Shown: positions 1 through 8,006 of the stretch, piece after piece
Numbering within the stretch: the stretch's first letter is position 1
Layout: every line of letters starts with the position of its first letter
From: Marinicella litoralis
GTDB lineage: Bacteria; Pseudomonadota; Gammaproteobacteria; Xanthomonadales; Marinicellaceae
Assembly: GCF_002591915.1 (NCBI RefSeq)
Contig: NZ_NIHB01000006.1
Coordinates: 61,769 to 125,768 of the forward strand
Reading direction: 5' to 3'
Length of the DNA: 64,000 bases
Notes under the pieces: generated by a model
What the model was told of the DNA's origin: nothing
Seen by the model: only the letters and a program-made list of their open reading frames with translations
Databases searched by the model: none
Translations under genes and position numbers: made by a program

Positions 1-620
1 GCAGCCACCAGGGTGATGTGATGATGGGCCAATTGATGGATTTTCTTTTGGTCATGGGCGGTGAGTATGACAACACCGCCACGTGTAATGTGGGCGGCAA
101 TGACCTGGTACAACCAATCACAGCCTGCGTGATCTAAGTTAACGAATGGCTCATCTAACAGCCAAAAGGTTTTGTTTAATAACAGCAATCGACTCAATGC
201 CAAGCGTTTTTTCTGGCCAGCGGATAAGTCACTGGCATACTGGTGCTGGTAACCGGCCAAACCTGCGCTGTTCAATACTGATGCAATTTGCTGTTGATTA
301 ACGGTTGTTTCATTGATGTGTGCCACGAACTCCAGGTTCTCTTGACAGCTTAAATTGCCTTTGTTGCCCAGTTTATGACCCAGGTAATGGCTGTGCTGCA
401 ACCACAGATTTATATCTGCAGACTGTTGATACAGTCGTTGTCCTGAAGACAAAGTACTTAAACCAGCCACGGCTTCTAATAAGGTGGTTTTCCCTGAACC
501 ATTGGGTCCTGCAATCACTGCCAGTTCTGACTTGTCGATCGCTAGATTGACAGGAGCAAACAACAGGTCTCCAGCTCGTTGGCATTGGGCATCATTAATT
601 TGTAGCAAAGCAGTGGTCAA
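1..620 (-). CDS. ccmA: Heme exporter ATP-binding protein CcmA (3' end cut by window edge)
   Basis: ATPase subunit of the CcmABCD heme-handling ABC transporter used in cytochrome c maturation at the inner membrane. The sequence shows a Walker A motif (GPNGSGKTT) near residue 35, an ABC signature of the CcmA kind (SAGQKKRLALSRLLL) and a Walker B (FWLLDEPFVNLD). The frame runs off position 1 after about 206 codons, close to the normal family length of roughly 205, so only the last few residues are missing; ccmB would be expected just beyond. No ATG fits the N-terminus. I chose TTG at 620, giving LTTALLQIND; an ATT start a few codons upstream is possible. The start is uncertain, the family assignment is good. 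Confidence 0.82.
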   Translation of the reverse strand, partial: MTTALLQINDAQCQRAGDLLFAPVNLAIDKSELAVIAGPNGSGKTTLLEAVAGLSTLSSGQRLYQQSADINLWLQHSHYLGHKLGNKGNLSCQENLEFVAHINETTVNQQQIASVLNSAGLAGYQHQYASDLSAGQKKRLALSRLLLLNKTFWLLDEPFVNLDHAGCDWLYQVIAAHITRGGVVILTAHDQKKIHQLAHHHITLVA

Positions 621-934
621 TGGTTTGGTTTTGTGGTTAATTTTGAAGCGCCAATTTTAGTGATTGGTTCTAATAAAGTAAAGGAATCACGGCGTTATGC
701 CCCTCAATTGTCAGATTAAATGACCATAAATTGATTTAAGACAAGAAATTGTTTTTTCTCAGATTAAATGGACGGTATCTATCATGCTAAATGAATTCTG
801 GCTACATATTACCGTTTAAACAGGTAACAAAACCGCTCATCCATTCAACTCACTCATATAAGGGCTAATTCGGTGGCTGTCATGTAATCTATTTCTCAAA
901 ATTATAATAATAACTAATTGGGTAAGAGGGATAC
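621..934. other. Intergenic region, no gene seen
   Basis: About 310 bases between ccmA (leaving to the left) and a small gene on the plus strand. I see no coding frame or RNA. A 12-base direct repeat, TCAGATTAAATG, occurs at 711-722 and 759-770. A TATAAT hexamer at 903-908 could be the -10 box for the gene at 935, but no convincing -35 box lies in front of it. Confidence 0.5.
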
Positions 935-1168
935 ATGGAAAATTTAATGAATATGTCTATCAATGACAGTTCAATCAATAGCAAGTCATCGATTGAGCAA
1001 CAAAAGAAGCAAATAATGACGAACATCAAAGAGCTGCAACGCGATTTAATCAAAGCTTCATTCAAACAGACTGCGGGTTCTACCAAACATGCGGAGTTGT
1101 TGCAGTTAATCAATGATGAAAGGGCAAAAATCAAAGGTTTGAATCAGCAACTCGCTGGTATCAATTAA
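935..1168 (+). CDS. Small hypothetical protein with predicted coiled coil
   Basis: A 77-residue protein I do not recognise. It is polar, with no signal peptide or membrane segment. Residues from about 22 to 75 are rich in Lys, Glu, Gln and Leu with heptad-like spacing, suggesting a helical coiled coil. A purine-rich ribosome site (AAGAGGG) sits at a good distance before the ATG, and a short GTACC/GGTAC hairpin followed by a T-rich stretch lies just after the stop (about 1170-1188). These support a real monocistronic gene, but function cannot be inferred. Confidence 0.55.
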   Translation: MENLMNMSINDSSINSKSSIEQQKKQIMTNIKELQRDLIKASFKQTAGSTKHAELLQLINDERAKIKGLNQQLAGIN

Positions 1169-1375
1169 GTACCTTGGTACCTCTTTTGTTCGTTACATAA
1201 AACCCTGTTTTCTGAAAATGTCACAGCGATTAAGCGGCATTTTAGAATTTATATGATGTTCCGATATTGCCAACCCTTTCACACTATAAGTCATCCATGA
1301 GTGATATTTCATAAATTAATAGATGTTTTATCCAGCGTAATTTAAAATAATTAGTAATTAATATCGGTGTTGGTG

Positions 1376-2782
1376 ATGAAAAATTTTCTGTGGTTATTGT
1401 TGTTGGCGACCAGTTCGATGGTTCAAGGTAAACAAATTTCGTTGTTGGATGAAAATTACAACCAGAGTTTGAAGCAGATTCAAATCGGGCAAAAAATCAC
1501 ATTTTCTGATGTTGCAATGGACCACTTGGGCACAGTTAATTTAAAAGTGGTTGCGCAAAAAGTGTTTGCGGACGATGCGAAAATTGTTATCAATACAGAT
1601 AAAGGTGTGGTTGAAGCCAGTCCGCCACTCAACCAATATTTCAGCGGTCAGATTGAGGGGATGATTGGGAGTCATGTGTTTTTTGGCATTTTGGAAGGTG
1701 GTAAAATAGAAGGTGTTGTGACCACGGATGAAGGCAGTAAATACGCGTTAAATTGGCAACAATCGAATGAATTTAAACTCATCAGTCAAAACATCAAATC
1801 GATGGCCAGTAAGGACAATCGCTGGTTCAATCCAGTAGATTACATTGAAATACCCAGTGATCAAGTTCAAGCCAATAAAGTCCAATCTTCAAATAAAACG
1901 GCCCAAGGCAACACTGCTTATTATATTAAATTGGCTGTAGAGACTGATTTCGAATTTTATAATATATTTGGAAACAGCACCGATACTGTGAATTACATCG
2001 CTGGCTTAATTGGCTATATATCATCCATTTATACCGACGAAATTGACACTTCTATTCTTGTTGGAAATACGTCAATTTGGAGTACCAGCAGTGATCCTTG
2101 GATTGCCACCAATACCGAATGTGCTTTGTATGAGGTCGGTAAATACTGGAATGACAATAACTTGGGCGTCGATCGAGCTTTGACTCACTTTATCAGTGGC
2201 AAAAGCAGTTTAAGTGGCATTGCTTGGGTTGGTGTGCTGTGTAATGCCGGTTTTCTGGTTGATTTGTCGCAGTCTTCTTGTGATGGCAGCAACATGTCAA
2301 ATTATGCTGGTGCCATCAGTAATTATGGCGGTAACTATGGGGTAAGTTCAGGTTTGAGTGGTACATTCAATCCAAACAATCCACAAGTTATTTGGGATTC
2401 AGTGGTGGTCAGTCATGAGTTAGGGCATAATTTTAATTCACCTCACACCCACTGCTATGAGGATATCGGCGGCAACAGTAATCCAGTTGATGAATGCAAC
2501 AACTCTCAGGCGGGACAGCCTGGTTGTTACACCGGTGCTCAAAGCTTGCCAGGCCCGTCAGGTCAAGGCTCAGGTACCATCATGAGTTATTGTCACTTAC
2601 TGAGCCCAGGTTTGTCGAACATCTCCTTGACTTTGGGCACTGGGCATCCATTTGGAACAGCACCTATTCGTGTACCCAATCGCATGCGCAGTCATGTTGA
2701 CGCAACGGCACTATCCAATCCGCTGTGTATTGTTCCACTGTCTAATTTAATTATTTTTGAGGATGGTTTTGAAGGCACATAG
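1376..2782 (+). CDS. Secreted reprolysin-like zinc metalloprotease
   Basis: Predicted extracellular zinc endopeptidase of the metzincin clan (M12/reprolysin-like). The N-terminus MKNFLWLLLLATSSMVQG is a signal peptide. A propeptide-like region follows to about residue 175, then a catalytic domain with the extended zinc motif HELGHNFNSPH near residue 347 and a Met-turn IMSYC further on. The protein ends in FEDGFEGT, an acidic-aromatic DGFE tail that resembles a recurring C-terminal motif of secreted proteins in some marine gammaproteobacteria. Several start codons lie in frame (GTG 1367, TTG 1370, GTG 1373, ATG 1376); I chose the ATG because it begins the signal peptide cleanly. The gene stands alone. 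Substrate unknown. Confidence 0.85.
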   Translation: MKNFLWLLLLATSSMVQGKQISLLDENYNQSLKQIQIGQKITFSDVAMDHLGTVNLKVVAQKVFADDAKIVINTDKGVVEASPPLNQYFSGQIEGMIGSHVFFGILEGGKIEGVVTTDEGSKYALNWQQSNEFKLISQNIKSMASKDNRWFNPVDYIEIPSDQVQANKVQSSNKTAQGNTAYYIKLAVETDFEFYNIFGNSTDTVNYIAGLIGYISSIYTDEIDTSILVGNTSIWSTSSDPWIATNTECALYEVGKYWNDNNLGVDRALTHFISGKSSLSGIAWVGVLCNAGFLVDLSQSSCDGSNMSNYAGAISNYGGNYGVSSGLSGTFNPNNPQVIWDSVVVSHELGHNFNSPHTHCYEDIGGNSNPVDECNNSQAGQPGCYTGAQSLPGPSGQGSGTIMSYCHLLSPGLSNISLTLGTGHPFGTAPIRVPNRMRSHVDATALSNPLCIVPLSNLIIFEDGFEGT

Positions 2783-2809
2783 CCCATAACTTTTTGTTAT
2801 ATATAATAC

Positions 2810-3505
2810 ATGTATAAAAAAACAGTGGTGCTAACAGGGGCAGGTGTTTCGGCAGAAAGTGGCTTGTCGACATTTCGTGACAACAATGGTCTGTGGGACA
2901 ATCATCGGGTTGAAGATGTAGCCACGCCGGAAGCCTTCGATCGCAATCCAGAATTAGTTCATCAATTTTATAACCAGCGCAGAGCCGCATTGAGCACGGT
3001 TGTACCCAATACAGCTCATATGGCTTTGGCCAAAGTAGAAAATCGCAGCGAATCGTTTTTACTGGTGACCCAAAATGTAGATGATTTACACCACCGAGCA
3101 GGCAGTGAAAATTTGTTGCATATGCATGGTGAATTGTTAAAGAAACGCTGTGTTCAATGTCATGAAATCAGTTCACAACAATCTGATTTAACCCTTGAGT
3201 CAATTTGTGGGCATTGTGAAAGGGTAGGGACATTGCGGCCGCATATCGTTTGGTTTGGTGAAATGCCATTGTATATGGATGAAATCATGCTGGCTTTGAT
3301 GCAATGTGATTTATTCGTTTCAATTGGCACCTCAGGTACGGTATATCCGGCGGCAGGATTTGTAGAAATAGCCAATCAATCCGGCGCTCATACAGTCGAG
3401 TTAAACCTTGAACCCAGTGACCAAAACAGCCAGTTTCAGCAGTCAATTCATGGTCCAGCCAGTCAAGTGGTACCAAAATTTTTCGAATCCATTGAATTGA
3501 TTTAG
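2810..3505 (+). CDS. cobB: NAD-dependent protein deacylase, sirtuin CobB
   Basis: SIR2-family lysine deacylase that uses NAD+ to remove acetyl and probably succinyl groups from proteins in the cytoplasm. Motifs in order: GAGVSAESG at the N-terminus for NAD binding, TQNVDDLH, the catalytic His in HMHGEL, a four-Cys zinc site (CVQC and CGHC), and [12 protein letters not shown]. The YNQRR segment matches the Tyr/Arg pair that class III (SIRT5-like) sirtuins use for acidic acyl groups. At 231 residues it lacks the N-terminal extension of E. coli CobB. A TATAAT lies only two bases before the ATG, so a promoter there would not leave a normal leader. Confidence 0.92.
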   Translation: MYKKTVVLTGAGVSAESGLSTFRDNNGLWDNHRVEDVATPEAFDRNPELVHQFYNQRRAALSTVVPNTAHMALAKVENRSESFLLVTQNVDDLHHRAGSENLLHMHGELLKKRCVQCHEISSQQSDLTLESICGHCERVGTLRPHIVWFGEMPLYMDEIMLALMQCDLFVSIGTSGTVYPAAGFVEIANQSGAHTVELNLEPSDQNSQFQQSIHGPASQVVPKFFESIELI

Positions 3506-3594
3506 CGTTATTGGTTTTCAAATGGCAGGGTATCTGATCTTTTAATCGACCCAACAAGTTCAAGGGTGATTGCGCTCATGGACAGACACTTCAC

Positions 3595-4503
3595 TCAAGT
3601 TTCTCTGGATTTTTTGCCCCAAATACTTTTCAGGGCCATAATTTCATCTTCATACTTTCGCCATTTTTCTGGATCTGGCCGCGTGAGGGTGGTATTGGAT
3701 GGTGTGAGTTTAAAGCTGAGGGTGCTGATGTCATGGTTTGGATTGATGAATTTGATGACTTTGCATAGGGTGGTATGGCTGTTGTTGATCAGGTCGTAGT
3801 AGTCAAGTCGATGGGTTCTGTTAGGATCCAATTTAGCCAGTTCATATTCGATGGTTTGATTGCTTTGTTGCCATTGGAAGCAGGCAATTTCAGCAATGCT
3901 TTTGCCAATCATTTGGCGCCAGCCAGCAGGCAATAAGAAACACCAGGCTGGTAAATGCCAGCCAGGTAAATTTGGATAAGTGGCGAATCGTCCGGTTTTT
4001 ATGCCCAAGTGCCAAGCTTCGATTAAACTGGCTATGGTTTGGCGTGGATCTCGTTGCAAATAGATGAATCGAGCATCAGGAAAAATTTTCAATATAAATG
4101 GAATGTTCAAAGCATTGCGAGGTGTTTTTTCAATGAAAATGGGTGCTTTGGGTAGACCGGTCAATTTGGGGTCAATGTACCTTTGGTTTTGTTTGTTTTG
4201 TAGCATGAAAAGAAAGCATGCTTTGATCAGCCGATTGGTCCTGGCGTCTGCATGGGTCGCATTGAGGCTGCTTGAATCTTGTTCTCCATTGGCAAATCTG
4301 AGGTGAGGGAATTGACTGAATACCACATGACTCTCATTGCCGATACTCCACATGTGGTCTTGCTGTATCAACTGTTCAAATAACAGGGTGCTGCCAGACC
4401 TGGGTGCCGATAGGATGAATATCGGCTGCTGAAAAAGTTGCGACAGTGCTTTGTCAGTTAAATGTTGTGTGGCCTGGTGTGCCAGTGATAATAAATTTTG
4501 CAT
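3595..4503 (-). CDS. Sulfotransferase family protein
   Basis: Predicted PAPS-dependent sulfotransferase. The 5'-phosphosulfate loop is visible near the N-terminus (APRSGSTLLFEQL), and a 3'-phosphate-binding region probably follows around YLQRDPRQTIAS. The sequence is about 302 residues, normal for the family, with no signal peptide. The ATG at 4503 overlaps the stop of the upstream hydroxylase gene, so the two are probably translated together; a TTG at 4521 is a less likely start. The acceptor is unknown: small molecule, glycan and protein are all possible. Confidence 0.8.
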   Translation of the reverse strand: MQNLLSLAHQATQHLTDKALSQLFQQPIFILSAPRSGSTLLFEQLIQQDHMWSIGNESHVVFSQFPHLRFANGEQDSSSLNATHADARTNRLIKACFLFMLQNKQNQRYIDPKLTGLPKAPIFIEKTPRNALNIPFILKIFPDARFIYLQRDPRQTIASLIEAWHLGIKTGRFATYPNLPGWHLPAWCFLLPAGWRQMIGKSIAEIACFQWQQSNQTIEYELAKLDPNRTHRLDYYDLINNSHTTLCKVIKFINPNHDISTLSFKLTPSNTTLTRPDPEKWRKYEDEIMALKSIWGKKSRET

Positions 4504-5177
4504 CAAGGATGGCAGTAACAAGGAATCATTAAACGGTCAGTTGCCTGGCAAGACTCGGGTGTGCACAATTCACCAGGATGGGTTTTGTCGGCACAACAAC
4601 AAGGCTCGCCAGGCACCACAAAATCCAATATCAAGTGAACCCGGTCAATTTCACTGTTGTTGCTAACTGAATGGAACCTGCGGTTGTTGATTTCCACCAC
4701 TTCGCCGACTGGGATGTGCACTGTTTCATCACCAACTGTGAAATGGACGTCTTCATGGGTCACAATCGGTATGTGTATCCGATGAGAATGAGCCAATGAA
4801 AAATTTTTATCTTGATGTGCACTGATGGTACCACCGGCTTTTAACTTAATGATATTGGCACGAATAAAATATCCTGCGCCATATTGTTCGATCAATGTTT
4901 TATTGGCCAGCTTATTTTCATAATATTGTGCGATGTAGGCCAAAACAGGTTGAATCACAGGTCCAAAAACATCCAAGGCAGGATGTTTGCTTGGGTTCAT
5001 GTGACGAAAATCAGGATCGTGAACTAAATTGATGGTTGCTGTGTCTTCATGTACATCGTATTTTTGTTGTCTGCTTATGTCCAAAGCCCAGTGTTTTTCA
5101 GTTAAGTTGTTAACCAGCTTTTGAATGGGGCTGACATCGGCATCACAGATGTGATTGAAATTTCCGTTGAAGTTCAT
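4503..5177 (-). CDS. Aspartyl/asparaginyl beta-hydroxylase family dioxygenase with Cys-rich tail
   Basis: Fe(II)/2-oxoglutarate-dependent oxygenase of the Asp/Asn (or Asp/Arg) hydroxylase fold. The jelly-roll motifs are visible: HQDKNF supplying His and Asp, HRIHIPIVTH, then RFHSVSNN with the second iron His, and DRVHLILD with the Arg that would bind 2-oxoglutarate. The core ends near residue 188; the remaining 35 or so residues hold seven cysteines (PCCC, GELC, ESC, PCYC), which is not part of the usual domain and could bind metal. The gene overlaps the sulfotransferase start by one base, suggesting that the two act on one substrate. The divergent neighbour starts at 5359. Confidence 0.8.
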   Translation of the reverse strand: MNFNGNFNHICDADVSPIQKLVNNLTEKHWALDISRQQKYDVHEDTATINLVHDPDFRHMNPSKHPALDVFGPVIQPVLAYIAQYYENKLANKTLIEQYGAGYFIRANIIKLKAGGTISAHQDKNFSLAHSHRIHIPIVTHEDVHFTVGDETVHIPVGEVVEINNRRFHSVSNNSEIDRVHLILDFVVPGEPCCCADKTHPGELCTPESCQATDRLMIPCYCHP

Positions 5178-5358
5178 GGTGATTTATATAAGCAATTGTT
5201 CCGAAAGTTAAGATTATACGCAATCTGCTTTAAAATCGAAAAAATTATCCGTGTCTCTGTTATCAATCAATTCATTTTTGAAGCGTCACTTAAATCAATC
5301 TAAAATAACAGTTCATAAAACAAGCAATGATTGTAAAACACTGACTTATAATACCTCG

Positions 5359-5556
5359 ATGAAAAAAGACCAAGCCAGAGAAAAAAATGAGCAACAAAGC
5401 CCTGCTAAGCTGACATTTTTGTTTATATTGTTACCCGTATTGGTGGTCATTTTGATGGCCATATTTTGGGTGATATTTACGGCCACTCGAAAACAAGTCG
5501 AGCTGACAGAAGTGCTCTCATCCGCAACCGCTGTAGTCTCTATGTACATTTTATAG
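5359..5556 (+). CDS. Small single-pass membrane protein
   Basis: A 65-residue protein with a charged N-terminal tail (MKKDQAREKN) and one strong hydrophobic segment at about residues 19-40, so probably N-in and C-out in the inner membrane. I do not recognise a family. The ATG at 5359 is preferred over an in-frame upstream start at 5251, which would add an unlikely polar extension. It ends 11 bases before the acyltransferase gene and is probably co-transcribed with it. Confidence 0.45.
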   Translation: MKKDQAREKNEQQSPAKLTFLFILLPVLVVILMAIFWVIFTATRKQVELTEVLSSATAVVSMYIL

Positions 5557-5567
5557 CGTGTTTGAAT

Positions 5568-6623
5568 ATGATTAATAACATCCAAATCTTAAGAGGCTTG
5601 GCTGCATTGTGGGTTTTCCTTCATCACAGCTTAGGACATTTTAAAGCCATGGGGTTTTCATTTTTGCCTTTTGAGTGGCTAGCCAGTTATGGCTACATTG
5701 GCGTGGATGTGTTCTTTGTCATCAGTGGTTTGGTCATGGCCAAAACCACAGAAAAGCATGATTCAGGTTGGCATTCGGGTCAATTATTTTTAGGCAAACG
5801 ATTTTTCAGAATTTACTTGGGCTATTGGCCTGTTTTTATCCTGACGTATGTAGTTTACTGGTATTTTCAAGACGAAAATTTATCCAAAATAGATTTGATT
5901 GGATCAATATTTTTGCTTAATGCCAATATGTTTGAGTTACTCATAGGGCCTGCCTGGTCTTTGCCTTTCGAATTGTATTTTTATTTGTTGATTGCCTTGT
6001 TAATCTTTTTCAGTGTGAAAAGGCCCCATGTATTCTTTTTAATCATCAGTGCTTTAATTGTTATTAAGCTCAATGTGATGGATTTTGGTGTCAGTGCTTT
6101 GATTGATTTGGTTTTATCACACATGATATTTGAATTTATCATGGGTTATTATTTGTGGCACTACCGGCATTATTTTTTAAAAGTTAACTTTTTGATTTAT
6201 TTGATTGTAGGTGCTGCATGCTTCATGATTGGCAGTTATTATGATCTGGTGAATACGGTTTGGAGGCCAGTTACTTTGGGGCTGTTTTCATGGGCAGTGG
6301 TGGCATTGGCATTAATCTTTGAAGGTAAGCTTAAACCAATAGTAGTTAGGATGTTCAAACCCATTGGAGATGCATCCTACACACTTTATTTACTGCATTC
6401 GGTGCTTTTATACAGTTTTTACCATACGGGAGTCAGAACTTGGTTTGTTGATCAACAATGGCCATTGGCTGGATTCACCGCCTTAATTTTAATCGTGGTG
6501 TTATTAAGTTACCTGTTTTATCTCATGGTTGAAAAACCTTTGTATCATTTCGCGGTCAATCGATTCATTCATGATAATCGCAATGACAACAGCAAATTAA
6601 ATACCAATCACAAGAAAATTTAG
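5568..6623 (+). CDS. Acyltransferase 3 family membrane protein
   Basis: Integral membrane O-acyltransferase of the OafA/NodX type, which transfers acetyl or similar groups to extracytoplasmic sugars. The start MINNIQILRGLAALWVFLHH carries the family's Arg-Gly pair and catalytic-site His; GVDVFFVISGLVM is the second family hallmark. About ten hydrophobic segments follow over 351 residues, without the C-terminal SGNH domain found in some members. I chose ATG 5568 because the family motif starts at its first residues; a longer frame from 5466 would overlap the preceding gene. The acceptor is unknown. Confidence 0.85.
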   Translation: MINNIQILRGLAALWVFLHHSLGHFKAMGFSFLPFEWLASYGYIGVDVFFVISGLVMAKTTEKHDSGWHSGQLFLGKRFFRIYLGYWPVFILTYVVYWYFQDENLSKIDLIGSIFLLNANMFELLIGPAWSLPFELYFYLLIALLIFFSVKRPHVFFLIISALIVIKLNVMDFGVSALIDLVLSHMIFEFIMGYYLWHYRHYFLKVNFLIYLIVGAACFMIGSYYDLVNTVWRPVTLGLFSWAVVALALIFEGKLKPIVVRMFKPIGDASYTLYLLHSVLLYSFYHTGVRTWFVDQQWPLAGFTALILIVVLLSYLFYLMVEKPLYHFAVNRFIHDNRNDNSKLNTNHKKI

Positions 6624-6632
6624 ATGGCTATG

Positions 6633-6682
6633 ATTGGCTAAGGACAGTAAAAGAATATGTCCTGTGTCTTTGCTTAGCTAAT
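6633..6682. terminator. Inverted repeat between convergent genes
   Basis: ATTGGCTAAG at 6633-6642 can pair with CTTAGCTAAT at 6673-6682, allowing G-U pairing. Inside it, AGGACA at 6641-6646 pairs with TGTCCT at 6658-6663. The structure lies between two convergent genes and may stop transcription from either side, but there is no strong T run. Confidence 0.4.
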
Positions 6683-6704
6683 TACCGCTGTTGTTAGCAC
6701 TTAT

Positions 6705-7307
6705 TTATCGATGATTCCAGTCATCTGGATCATCAGAATTATTTGGTGACAGGCCAATGATGTCACCCTCTGAATGAACACCCAGTCCCAACACTGTTCT
6801 GTTGGCATAATTAAAATAGGCGGCCACTTGGTTAATTTCTAAAATCTGGCCATCGGTCCAACTTTCTTTGTGCATTTTTGTTATCCATTCTTTAGATAGG
6901 CTTGCGGGCGATAGGGTTAATTGTTTAACGTAATCCAATGCGACTTGTTGTTTGTTATTCAATAACTGATGATTTCGGTTAAGTAATTCTTGTTTGATCA
7001 ACGTGGCTTTATTTTGATCATTGAGTAAGCGATTCATGCCAGCAAAATGATGGTCTACACAATATTGACATTGATTGAGCATGCTGACATATATGCCGAT
7101 ACATTCCAAAAACCATTTGCTGATTTTGTTTTTAGGGTGGTGAAGTGTGTATTTGTATAAGGTCATATGACCTTGCATGGTGTGTGGCCTGAGAGAATGC
7201 GCCAGCATGATGTTATCGACGTTGTTGTCTGGGCCTTTTACTTGATTGTAGAGTTTCAATAAGTTGTCTTCAGCTAGTTCATATGGGATGGTTTTTATCC
7301 AAGTCAT
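6705..7307 (-). CDS. AhpD-like / carboxymuconolactone decarboxylase family protein
   Basis: A 200-residue all-helical protein of the peroxidase-related AhpD-like group. The redox motif CQYCVDHH (CxxC followed by His) is seen near residue 80. The family includes alkylhydroperoxidases and thiol-dependent antioxidant enzymes, but many members are uncharacterised. It is a single gene, divergent from lemA. A detoxification role is an inference from the family, not shown here. Confidence 0.8.
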   Translation of the reverse strand: MTWIKTIPYELAEDNLLKLYNQVKGPDNNVDNIMLAHSLRPHTMQGHMTLYKYTLHHPKNKISKWFLECIGIYVSMLNQCQYCVDHHFAGMNRLLNDQNKATLIKQELLNRNHQLLNNKQQVALDYVKQLTLSPASLSKEWITKMHKESWTDGQILEINQVAAYFNYANRTVLGLGVHSEGDIIGLSPNNSDDPDDWNHR

Positions 7308-7438
7308 GTCGGGTGCCTTTGTTAATTAACAAGAATGTAAAAAGTCAATGGTTCTATTGTCTCATGTCACTAATGGCACTTCATATATATACTGTGATTA
7401 AGTTATAATTATTGCTTATATTAAATTTGGAGAGAGCC

Positions 7439-8002
7439 ATGCGAGGAGCTAATTTTTTGATGTTTGTGATGTTAATCATCGGGGCTGTGGTGTTTTGGGG
7501 TATTTCGATGTACAACCGCTTGGTCAAAAAACGCAACCATGTGGAAGACGGTTGGAGTGGAATTGATGTACAACTCAAACGTCGACATGACTTAATCCCC
7601 AATATTGTTAATGTGGTGAAGAAATATGCTGAACATGAGCAAGAAACATTAGAAAAAGTCATCCACTTACGCAACGCGGCTCAAGGCAGGCACACACCAG
7701 GACAACAAAGTGAAGATGAACAGAAGTTATCACATGCCTTGTCTGGTTTAATGGTTCAAGTGGAAGCTTACCCTGATTTAAAAGCCAACAGCAATTTCAT
7801 TGACCTACAGCAGCAGCTCCAAAAAGTAGAGGATGACATTCAATATGCACGTCGGTATTACAATGGTGCTGTGCGTGAATACAACACGGCAGTTCAATCT
7901 TTTCCTTCAAACATGGTTGCCAACAAATATGACTTCAGAGAAGCAGAGTTTTTTGAATTGGAAAATCCAAAGCATGCTGAAAACCCTGAAGTGAATCTGT
8001 AA
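7439..8002 (+). CDS. lemA: LemA family protein
   Basis: Small membrane-anchored protein with one N-terminal transmembrane segment (about residues 5-22) followed by a long helical region. The hallmark region reads NRLVKKRNHVEDGWSGIDV, followed by LKRRHDLIPNIV, and the C-terminal half holds the family YNGAVREYN motif. The cellular role is not well defined. ATG 7439 is chosen because GGAGAGAG sits just before it; an in-frame start at 7412 adds only a few residues. It is followed four bases later by the DUF2207 gene, a common pairing, so the two probably work together at the membrane. Confidence 0.93.
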   Translation: MRGANFLMFVMLIIGAVVFWGISMYNRLVKKRNHVEDGWSGIDVQLKRRHDLIPNIVNVVKKYAEHEQETLEKVIHLRNAAQGRHTPGQQSEDEQKLSHALSGLMVQVEAYPDLKANSNFIDLQQQLQKVEDDIQYARRYYNGAVREYNTAVQSFPSNMVANKYDFREAEFFELENPKHAENPEVNL

Positions 8003-8006
8003 ATTG

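Noticed and set aside
711..770. 12-base direct repeat TCAGATTAAATG as a regulatory or mobile element
   Set aside because: Only two copies, AT-rich, and no gene start or palindrome near enough to give it meaning.
2800..2809. TATAAT as a promoter for cobB
   Set aside because: It ends only two bases before the start codon, and no -35 box fits; transcription would begin inside the gene.
5331..5352. TTGTAA plus TATAAT as a promoter for the small membrane protein
   Set aside because: The spacer is only 10 bases, too short for a normal sigma-70 promoter.
5466..5567. Longer N-terminus for the acyltransferase
   Set aside because: It overlaps the small membrane protein gene in another frame, and the family motif begins exactly at ATG 5568.
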